Shown: one piece after another, positions 15,165 to 23,081 of the stretch
Layout of the letters: every line of letters begins with the position of its first letter
Position numbering within the stretch: the first letter of the stretch is position 1
DNA from: OMOG01 sp041485845
Lineage (GTDB): Bacteria > Acidobacteriota > Terriglobia > Bryobacterales > Bryobacteraceae
Direction of reading: 5' to 3'
NCBI GenBank assembly: GCA_041485845.1
Contig: JBGPKH010000032.1
Span: forward strand, 1 to 28,027
DNA: 28,027 nucleotides
Translations under genes and position numbers: made by a program
Notes under the pieces: generated by a model
Told to the model about the DNA's origin: nothing
Database searches by the model: none
What the model saw: only the letters and a program-made list of their open reading frames with translations

Positions 15165-15452
15165 CTAGGCGTGAAAAAGTCTCTCGCCGGGATCAGAACG
15201 ATTCGAAGGCAAGGTCAGCATCTTGACCCGGAGCACAGACGCGTCATCGACTGACCAGAAATATGAGACCCGCTGGTTGCACGCACTACATGAAACGTCT
15301 CCGCCGCCACCCAAGTGGGCGTGAGACGTGATTGGTGTCAGTTCATGATCGCACAGCGGGCATGTAACGCTTGCAAAAACGAATTCCGTTGGTGCCCCGG
15401 ATCCGACAGAGATGCAGATTTGGGGTGCGATCTCAGAGAGTTCGCGCCGGCG
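15165..15452 (-). pseudogene. Zinc-ribbon protein fragment lacking a normal start codon
   Basis: A 95-codon open frame on the minus strand, from after a stop at 15453-15455 to TAG at 15165. The product contains a four-cysteine zinc ribbon, CPLC (residues 32-35) and CSAC (56-59), within a natural-looking sequence (ELSEIAPQICISVGSGAPTE, then FVFASVTCPLCDHELTP, then VSCSACNQRVSYFWSV). There is no ATG, GTG or TTG ahead of the ribbon, so it is probably 5'-truncated by the nearby rearrangement; a start at an unusual codon is less likely. Third codon positions hold many A/T bases, unlike the neighbours. I do not recognise the family. It would be the next gene after the Oar-like gene on this strand. 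Confidence 0.55.
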
Positions 15453-15474
15453 CTAGCCGCAACCCAGACGCCCC

Positions 15475-18400
15475 TCAAAACGCCAGCCGCAAGCCGAACT
15501 GAAGCTGCCGGGCGAAATTGATCTGGCTGGTCACCACGCCGAAACTGGCGTTCCCCACCGTAGTATTGGGATTGCCGAACTCGGCGTGATTCAGCAGATT
15601 GAAGGATTCCGCGCGGAACTGCAGCTTCACCGATTCGCGGATGCGCGTGTCCTTGTAGAGCGAGAGGTCCACGTTGTTGCGGCCCTGCGTGCGCATGTCG
15701 GGCAGAAGCGCGGTGCCCACCAGTTCCAGCGTGTCGCGCAGGCGGAACGCCGAAGTGTCGAACCAGTGCTGCAGCGTCTGCTCGTTGGGCGAGAGGTACG
15801 CGGTGCGGCCGAGCGTTTCGCCGCTCGAGACCGAGAGCGGAACACCGCTCTGCGCCGTATAGATCCAGTTCAGTTGCCAGCCTTCGATCAGCTTTCCCGG
15901 AAGGCCCCGCGCACCGGCCGCGAAGTGCCGGCCCTTGCCGAACGGGAACGCATAGGACCCGGTGAGGACGAAGCGCTGCGGGATGTCGAACGAGGCCAGG
16001 CGGCGGCTCACGAAAGTGTCGGTCGGGTTGAGATAGAAGTTCTTCTCGATGAGTTTCGAGTCGGTGTAAGCCAGCGTGAAGTTCAGCCCGCTGGCGAAGC
16101 GTTTGGAGAACTTCACCTGCAGGGAATCGTATTTGCTCGATCCGAGATTGCTTCCGGCCTGGGTGATGCCGGTGAACTGCGGATAGGGCCGCTCCAACTG
16201 GCCGCGCGTGGTGGTGGCGCTGGCCAGCGAGCCGCTGGTAATCAGCCCGAAGAACGGATTGGTCACCGAATCGTTGAGGATATTCCGCTTGGAGGAGAGG
16301 AACTCGGTGCGGGCCGCGGCGCGGAAACTGTCGGGCGTCGAGTCGATCGCCTGGTTCACGGGGTAGTCGCCGCCGCGCGTTCCGGCATACAGGACCTCGG
16401 CCACCGCACCCAATGGTAACTGCCGCTGGATCCCGAAATCGAACTGTGAGGTGTAAAGCTGGCGGCGCGTGGGATCGACGAACGTAATCGAATTTCCGAC
16501 CTGCGTAAGCAGCCCCAGGTTGGCTCCTGCCGGAGCAGTGATGCTGTTGGGGTAGGGGTTGTTCAGCTTGTCAACGGGCGTCAGCCCGCCATCCACCGTC
16601 GTCACCCAGGTGGTGGCAGCGGTGAACCCGTTGGAAGTCTCGGTCTGCGACGTGGTGGGGCCGAAGAACCGGCCATAGCCTCCGCGAAGCACGGTCTTGG
16701 CCGTGAGCCGGTACGCCGCGCCCAGGCGTGGAGAAACGTTGTTCCGGTCGAGGTCGGTAATGCCACGCGGCAGGCCGCCCTGATTGACGAACAGCAGCCC
16801 TCCCTTCGCCGAGAACTGCGATACCGGGATCTCGGCGATGGGGCTCTTCGCGTACGCCGCCTTGGCCGCGCTCTCCAGCGGGTTCGCGGTCTGGAAATCG
16901 TAGCCGCGGTTGAACTGGTTGAAGCGGTCGGTGTGCGGGCCCTCCCACTCGTAACGGATTCCGAGGTTCAGGCTAAGCTTCGAAGTCAGGCGCACATCGT
17001 CTTGAAAGTAGAACTCGTGGTAGGGCGTCTGCTCGGCGAGCGAAGCGGTGTAGGTGACCGAGCCGCTGGCGCCGAGGCCTAGCAGCATGGAGGCAATGGC
17101 GTTGCCGGCGGTCGCGCTGGTGGCTTGTGGATTGGGCCCGCGGGTGAACGTACCGTCGAAGGCATACGTGCCGGCCGTGGTGCCGCCCGGTCCGTTGTTG
17201 TGGCGGCTGAGCGTGCCGCCGAATCCGCCCCTTATGGAGTGCCTGCCCTTCAGCTTCAGAATGCTGCCGTGGAGGAAATGGGTCTCGGTGACATCGTCGT
17301 CCAGGTTGAATGAACCATACGTGGTATAGCCGGAAGCCGTCACCAACGGAATCGCCGGCCGGTTGATGGCCCTGGCGAGTGAAGCCGGGAAGCCCAAAGT
17401 GGTGAGGTCGAATCCGTAGCTGTCGGCCTTGGTGATCTGGTGATACCGCGTAAAGCCGTACCGGAAATTGAAGACCATGCCGGAGGGAACGGTGTAGGTA
17501 TCGTCGATCGCCACGCCCGGCACATAGCGGTTGACCGCGCGGCCGGTGGCGGCATTCTTGAAATCGCCCTGGCCTTCGACGAAGAAGTGCCGCCAGGAGT
17601 AGCGGCCGAACATCTGGTGGCGGTCGCTGAACTTGTGGTCGATCTTGAAGGCGATGCCGTTGTCCAGCACCGGGTCGCGATAGGGGAACGGCAGATTCTG
17701 GGCGTGCGTCACGGAATCGCCATCGGTCGCCGGCTGCGGATAGAACTGGAGCAGGTTGACCCCCACGGGATTGAGCCGGTTGGCCGGAATGACATTGCCG
17801 GGAAAAGGCGTGCGCACGAAAGCCGTGCCGCTGCGCTGCGTGCTGTCGGGGTCGTAAATGGTCACCGGGGTGGGCGCGGCGCCGACCCGAGTGAACGTCT
17901 GCGAAAAATCGCCCTTGCGCTGCAGCACGGTGGGTACCGTGTCCACAAACGACCGCGGCACGCCCTCCCGCGAGCCATCGTAAATCACGAAGAAAAAGGT
18001 CTTGTCCCTGCCGTTGTAAAGGTGCGGAACGTACACCGGACCGCTGGCCTCGGCGCCGAACTGGTTGTAGGCGAAAATCGGCTTGCTGGTGGCGAAAAAG
18101 TCGCGCGCGTTGAGCGCCGAATTACGCAGGTACTCGAATGCCGATCCGTGCGGCCGGTTCGATCCGGAGCGCATCGAGGCGTTGATCACGCCGCCCAGAA
18201 AGCGGCCGAACTCGGCATCGTAGGAGTTGGTCTGCACCTTGAATTCCTGGGTGGCATCCACGGAAGGCACGTACATCAGGCCGTTGTCGCTGCCCGTGGT
18301 GGGGACGCCGTCGAGCAGGAACGTGTTGTAATTCGCCGGCGCTCCCGAAATGCTGATCTCGGCGGTGGCCGTGGTTCCCGTCGCGGTGTTGCGCAACTGA

Positions 18401-18903
18401 AAACTCGGAGTGCCGCGTCCGGTGGGCAGCACGCCGCTCACCGTGCTCATGAGGAAGTAAGGATTGCGTCCGTTGAGCGGCGCGTCCACCACCGTCTGCT
18501 GGGACACCACGCCGCCAACCGATGCCGAGCTCGTCTCCAGCAGCGGAGCGGCGCTCGTCACCGTAACCGATTCCGTCAGGGCGCCGATTTCCAGCGCTAC
18601 ATCGACCGAGGCCCGGTCCTGAATGCGCAGCAGGATGCCGTCGCGCACGAACTTGCGGAAGCCGGCCATCTCCACTTCGAGTTTGTACTCGCCGGGCGCG
18701 AGGAACGGGATGGTGTAGTCGCCGGTATCGGATGTGACGACGTGCCGCTGCACATTAGTGTCCTTCTGCGTGACGCTGACCGCGGCCTTGGGAACCGGCG
18801 CGCCGGAAGGATCGGCGACGCGTCCCACCAGCGTCGCGCGGAATTCCTGGCTCCACAGCGCTGCGGCGCCAAGAACGGAGGTCAGAACGAGACGTTTCAA
18901 CAT
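15475..18903 (-). CDS. Oar-like outer-membrane protein (carboxypeptidase-regulatory-like domain + TonB-receptor barrel)
   Basis: About 1142 residues. The start is ATG 18903, which opens a signal peptide (MLKRLVLTSVLGAAALWSQ); GGGG stands 5 nt upstream. Residues about 23-105 form a CarboxypepD_reg-like beta-sandwich (GRVADPSGAPVPKAAVSV, GDYTIPFLAPGEYKLEVEMA). A plug-like domain follows (ESVTVTSAAPLLETSSASVG, ISGAPANYNTFLLDGVPTTG, GGVINASMRSGSNRPHGSAF), then a beta-barrel of about 800 residues. The final FGLRLAF ends in an aromatic residue, as in BAM-recognised barrels. Such proteins are highly multiplied in Solibacter-type genomes and are thought to import glycans or other large substrates, but the ligand is unknown. 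Divergent from a second such gene at 19143. Confidence 0.92.
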   Translation of the reverse strand: MLKRLVLTSVLGAAALWSQEFRATLVGRVADPSGAPVPKAAVSVTQKDTNVQRHVVTSDTGDYTIPFLAPGEYKLEVEMAGFRKFVRDGILLRIQDRASVDVALEIGALTESVTVTSAAPLLETSSASVGGVVSQQTVVDAPLNGRNPYFLMSTVSGVLPTGRGTPSFQLRNTATGTTATAEISISGAPANYNTFLLDGVPTTGSDNGLMYVPSVDATQEFKVQTNSYDAEFGRFLGGVINASMRSGSNRPHGSAFEYLRNSALNARDFFATSKPIFAYNQFGAEASGPVYVPHLYNGRDKTFFFVIYDGSREGVPRSFVDTVPTVLQRKGDFSQTFTRVGAAPTPVTIYDPDSTQRSGTAFVRTPFPGNVIPANRLNPVGVNLLQFYPQPATDGDSVTHAQNLPFPYRDPVLDNGIAFKIDHKFSDRHQMFGRYSWRHFFVEGQGDFKNAATGRAVNRYVPGVAIDDTYTVPSGMVFNFRYGFTRYHQITKADSYGFDLTTLGFPASLARAINRPAIPLVTASGYTTYGSFNLDDDVTETHFLHGSILKLKGRHSIRGGFGGTLSRHNNGPGGTTAGTYAFDGTFTRGPNPQATSATAGNAIASMLLGLGASGSVTYTASLAEQTPYHEFYFQDDVRLTSKLSLNLGIRYEWEGPHTDRFNQFNRGYDFQTANPLESAAKAAYAKSPIAEIPVSQFSAKGGLLFVNQGGLPRGITDLDRNNVSPRLGAAYRLTAKTVLRGGYGRFFGPTTSQTETSNGFTAATTWVTTVDGGLTPVDKLNNPYPNSITAPAGANLGLLTQVGNSITFVDPTRRQLYTSQFDFGIQRQLPLGAVAEVLYAGTRGGDYPVNQAIDSTPDSFRAAARTEFLSSKRNILNDSVTNPFFGLITSGSLASATTTRGQLERPYPQFTGITQAGSNLGSSKYDSLQVKFSKRFASGLNFTLAYTDSKLIEKNFYLNPTDTFVSRRLASFDIPQRFVLTGSYAFPFGKGRHFAAGARGLPGKLIEGWQLNWIYTAQSGVPLSVSSGETLGRTAYLSPNEQTLQHWFDTSAFRLRDTLELVGTALLPDMRTQGRNNVDLSLYKDTRIRESVKLQFRAESFNLLNHAEFGNPNTTVGNASFGVVTSQINFARQLQFGLRLAF

Positions 18904-19142
18904 GTGTACCCCATATCCGAAGACTCCAAGCTGGTGGGTCAATCGTATGTCAGACGGAACGCCATGTCAACGAGTCGATGGCCCGGCCTTTGTCCCCGCG
19001 GGTTGGTCCTCCTGGAGCCATCAGACGCTGGGTGCCTGTCGTTACGACCGGCAGGGAGCGAGCGGGAACCAGCACCCGCAGCACCCGCGGACGTTTGGAA
19101 TTGCGCGTTTTGCGCGGTATCATGCAAAACGGGGTGCAAAGT
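18904..19142. promoter_or_regulatory. Divergent promoter region of the two Oar-like genes
   Basis: For the rightward gene, TTGGAA (19095-19100) and TATCAT (19118-19123) are spaced by 17 bp, giving a leader of only about 13 nt; GGGG (19131-19134) can serve as ribosome-binding site. A tandem 9-bp repeat AGCACCCGC (19071-19079, 19080-19088) sits directly upstream of the -35. For the leftward gene a TTGACC is seen on the minus strand, without a convincing -10. Confidence 0.4.
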
Positions 19143-22100
19143 ATGAAATTGCAGGGACTCGGGGCCCTGTTCGCCTTTCTGCTTCTCGGTGGAACGATCG
19201 CTTTGGCGCAAGAGTTCCGCGGCCGGGTGCAGGGGGTTGTCACGGATGCGGCCGGTGCGGTGGCGCCGGGCGTCACTCTCACGTTACGCAATACCGGAAC
19301 CAACGTCGAATCGACCCGCAGCTCCAACGAGCAGGGGCGATACGTGTTCGACTATGTGGATCCCGGGACGTATGTTCTGACCGCTGAGCTGTCCGGTTTC
19401 AAGAAATGGATCCAGCAGAACATTCCGGTCCAGCAGCGCGGCGACGTGACCGTCGATCTCAAATTGGAGATGGGAACGGTGAGCGAGTCCATCACGGTCG
19501 ATGCCGCGACGACTTCATTGCAGCTCAACACCGCCGGTCGCGATCTCACCATCGAGACCAAGATGGTGCAGGACCTGCCATCCGGCACGCGCAATCCGTT
19601 TCAGTTGGCGGCGCTCGATCCTACCATCGTCAACCGCGGGAGCACCATCGAGACCCAGCCCTACCATCACCGGACCGCCGATGAAATGGACTTAGGCGGC
19701 GGCACCAAGTATCGCAATGACGCCCTGCTCGACGGCACACCCCTCATCGCCGGCGACAAACTCGGTTACACGCCGCCCATGGAGGCCGTCACCGAATACA
19801 CCGTCCAGCAGAACTCGGTGGACGCCGAGTTCGGGCACAGCGCGGGCGGTATCGTCCTGATGACCATGAAATCGGGTACCAACCGGCCTCACGGCTCGGC
19901 TTATTACTACGGACGCAATTCCGGTCTCAACGCCATTACCGATCGCGCCGTCCAGCGGCATAGCGACACGCCGTACTGGAACGTCGGCGGCACTCTCGGG
20001 GCGCCCATCATCAAGAACAAGCTGTTCGTGTTCGGCGTTTTCGAGAAGATCGGAAACGCACAGGCGAGCCCCGGCACCTATACGCTTCCGAGCGCGCTGG
20101 AGCGCAAGGGCGACTTCTCCCAATCGTTGGCAAAGGATGGGAAGCTGCGCGTGATCTATGACCCCACGACCACCGCTTTGCAGGGGACCACCTACGTTCG
20201 CAGCCCGTTTCCGGGCAATGTCATTCCCGTAAACCAGCAGGACGCGGCGGCCAGGAAGCTCATGGCCAACCTGTGGAACGCCACATCCGCCGGCGACGAT
20301 CCGACCCTGCTGAACAATTTCAAATACCTCAATGAGCTCGACTTCCACTACTACAATTATTCGGCGCGCGTGGACTACAACATCAACGACCGGTGGAAGG
20401 TCTTCGGCCGCGTCAGCCGCTTCAAGACCGACCAGGATCAGGTGGATTTCACCAACGGCCAGGATCCGCTCAAGATGCGGAACGTCCAAGGCAGCAAGCG
20501 AAATGGATGGAATGCCGCCGGCGATTCCGTCTTCATGCTCAGCCCGACCATGACACTGGACGTCCGCGGCTCTTTCTACGCGGTCGAGGACAAGCGCGAC
20601 TATCCAGCGTTATCCATCGCCGAGTCAGACTTGAAATCCGTGTGGAGCACTTCCTGGTGGAAGGATGGGAAGTCCGACTATTTGGCGGGCCGGCCGCTGA
20701 TCTACTTCCCGCAGATCGTAGTGGACAGCAACAACTACGGACGCTTCGGCGTGCAGAATTTCTGGTATCAGCAGCCCAACGGATCGAGCGCGCATGCGCG
20801 CCTGACGAAGTACTACAACAAGCACTACCTGAAGGCCGGCACCGAAGTCCGGTGGAAGCGCGGAAACGGAGCCCGTTTCTATTTCGGAGATTTCCGCTTC
20901 AGCACCCAGGAGACCGGCAAAGACTATAGCAAGGCGGATGCGGCCACCGGTCAGGCATGGGCCAGTTACTTGCTCGGCGCCATCAACCCCTCGGCCTCCA
21001 ACGTGCGGTATAACTGCAGAATGCCAATACCGAAATGTATGGATTCTACCTGCAAGACGATTACAAGCTCACCCCGAAGGTGACGCTCAACCTGGGCCTG
21101 CGCTACGAGTACGAAGGCGGGCTGTGGGACCCTCAGAACCGCATCCCCCAGCAACTGGACCTTACCAACCCGATCCCCGGAATGCAGGCCGCGATCGATC
21201 CTCTGATGCCCAGCGACGTCCGCGCCAAGATGAATGAATCCGCCGGACAGAAGAGTTTCATCTACAACGGCGCTTTCTCTTTCACCGAGGACGGCAACAA
21301 GCACAAGACATCCGCGGATAAGTATGGATTCATGCCGCGCGCGGGCTTGGCATGGCGGCTCAACGACAAGTCCGTCATTCGCGTGGGCTATGGCCGCTTT
21401 GTGGTGCCGGCTTCGCTGGCTAACCCCGAGCGCGACGCGCTGGGTGAGATCGATCTCGGTGGATTTACGCCGACCACCGTGGTTCCCGCCGTGCTGGCGG
21501 GCATTCCGCAGGGGTATCTGGCCAATCCTTTCCCCTTCGGGCTGGACCCGATCACCGGAAAGAGTTTCGGCCGCTACACCAACCTGGGCACCAGCGTATC
21601 GTTCGACCAGTACCGCCAGCGGCCGCCGATCAGCGATCGCATCAATATTTCCCTTCAGAGACAGTTGCCCGGCAAATTCATCGCCGATTTCACCTACTTC
21701 GTCAATTTCGTAACCCGCGACCAGTACAGCGTGAATCTCGATATGATGGACCCGCGGCTGAGTTACACTTACAAGTCCGCCCTGTCGGCGACGGTCAACA
21801 ATCCCTTTTACAACTACGGAACGCAGCAGACCTTCCCGGGGGCGCTGCGTAACTCCAAGACGGTCTCGATTGCGAGCCTCCTGGTTCCCTACCCGCAGTA
21901 CACAGGGATCACGCAAACCGGCACCGATTTGCGGAGCGCGCACTACCAGTCTCTGCAGCTTCGCGGACAGCGCGCCTTCTCCAACGGTCTCTCGTTGCTG
22001 GCAACCTACGCCTATGTGACTTCCAAGGCTCATTGGTTTTTCGACCCGCAGGACGAATACGATAACCGGCTGAGCTGGATGAACTTCACCGTAACTCAGT

Positions 22101-22654
22101 CCGGTGGCGCCGGTTCCCCCACCGTCGTGTCGGACCCCAAGCACCGGTTCGTATCCGCGGCGACGTGGGATCTACCCATCGGCCGCGGGCGGCGGTTTGG
22201 ATCCACCTTGGGGCGGGCTGCCGACTACGTCATCGGCGGATGGCAGGTCTCGGGCATTTACACCTACACCTCGGGAGCCCCGCTCATTTTCTCGTCGAGC
22301 ATTATCGCTCCGTCAACGGTCAAGCCGATCGGCAGCATCGGGGCCGGCAGTTACTGGTTCGATACCACCGGCTTTGCGGCGCAGGCTTCCTTTACGCGGC
22401 GCACCAACCCCTGGTATTACGACGGGCTGGTTGGGCCGGGCTTCAAGAACATGGACCTCTCGCTCTCCAAGAAGTTTGCGTTGACCGAGCGGATCAAAGC
22501 GTCGATTCGCCTGGACGCCTTCAACGCGCTGAACGGGATGAACTGGGCCACCCCGCAGTTGACCGTGACCGCGTCGGACTTCGGCAAGACCAACACCCAG
22601 TTGGCAGGCTATTATGGCCGCCAATTGCAATACTCCGCGCGTCTCGAATTCTAG
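19143..22654 (+). pseudogene. Second Oar-like outer-membrane protein, split by a one-base frameshift at about 21014
   Basis: The first frame (19143-21083) has a signal peptide (MKLQGLGALFAFLLLGGTIA), a CarboxypepD_reg-like domain (VQGVVTDAAGAVAPGVTLTL), a plug (GTKYRNDALLDGTPLIAG, GGIVLMTMKSGTNRPHGSAY) and the first barrel strands up to ASNVRYN. It then runs into unrelated codons. The next frame carries on exactly there with LQNANTEMYGFYLQDDYKL and the rest of the barrel, ending RQLQYSARLEF at 22654. Adding one C between 21014 and 21015 restores a single protein of about 1170 residues. There is no slippery heptamer, so this is a deletion or a sequencing error, not programmed frameshifting. 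The family is the same as the divergent neighbour; if the frameshift is an artefact the gene is functional. Confidence 0.9.
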
Positions 22655-22734
22655 AGCGGTGGCAGGCTGATCCGCTGCCGTGAGTGTCACAGGCGTGTCA
22701 TCGGGAGGCAAAGTGAGAGATCTCCCGGCGCCGC

Positions 22735-22862
22735 GAAGGCCCGGCCACCGACCCTCTGCTGTTGCCGGAGTGTCCGCTGCGCTGCTGGGCGCGGCCGTGG
22801 CCGCGGCGTACATTCCCGCGCGCCGCGCCGCCCAGGTGGATTCGGTCACCGCCCTGCGCACC
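22735..22862 (+). pseudogene. Remnant of the C-terminus of a MacB/FtsX-like (ADOP-type) permease
   Basis: One frame gives GPATDPLLL (22738-22764), and after a one-base shift the next gives AGVSAALLGAAVAAAYIPAR then RAAQVDSVTALR. This is the last membrane helix and the conserved end (PARRA-x-x-VD-x-x-x-ALR) of FtsX-fold permeases, which are abundant in acidobacteria as duplicated orphan permeases. Everything upstream is missing. The rest of the 427-bp gap (22655-23081) shows no other gene. Confidence 0.7.
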
Positions 22863-23058
22863 GGTAGCGCCGGCGGCACGAAATCCAAAAGTTGGGTGGA
22901 CACGAGGCTCGGTGGGCCGGCCGTCCGCCGCGAAAACAGAACAGTCTGCGCCTTCGAACCATCGTACATCGAGGGAACAGCGTAGAAGAGGGATTGTTGA
23001 GCTGGCGCCAAAATCCGCGGATCGCCGGCGTACGTGTGTGAGAAAGGCCGCGCCACGT

Positions 23059-23064
23059 TACAAT
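23059..23064 (+). promoter_or_regulatory. Possible -10 element of the Ser/Thr kinase gene
   Basis: TACAAT matches TATAAT at 5 of 6 positions and lies 17 nt before ATG 23082. No clear -35 is visible. Confidence 0.25.
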
Positions 23065-23081
23065 ATGAAACCACCAGACCC

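Noticed and set aside
15293..15329. Inverted repeat ACGTCTC...GAGACGT as a terminator
   Set aside because: It lies inside the zinc-ribbon frame, has no T-tract, and may be chance.
14375..15510. 37-nt direct repeats flanking the toxin-antitoxin region as attL/attR of an integrative element
   Set aside because: Similarity goes on beyond the 37 nt with codon-pattern changes, as expected for paralogous genes; no integrase is present.
21009..21040. Programmed ribosomal frameshift in the second Oar-like gene
   Set aside because: No slippery heptamer, no internal Shine-Dalgarno and no reason to make a half barrel; a one-base deletion explains it.
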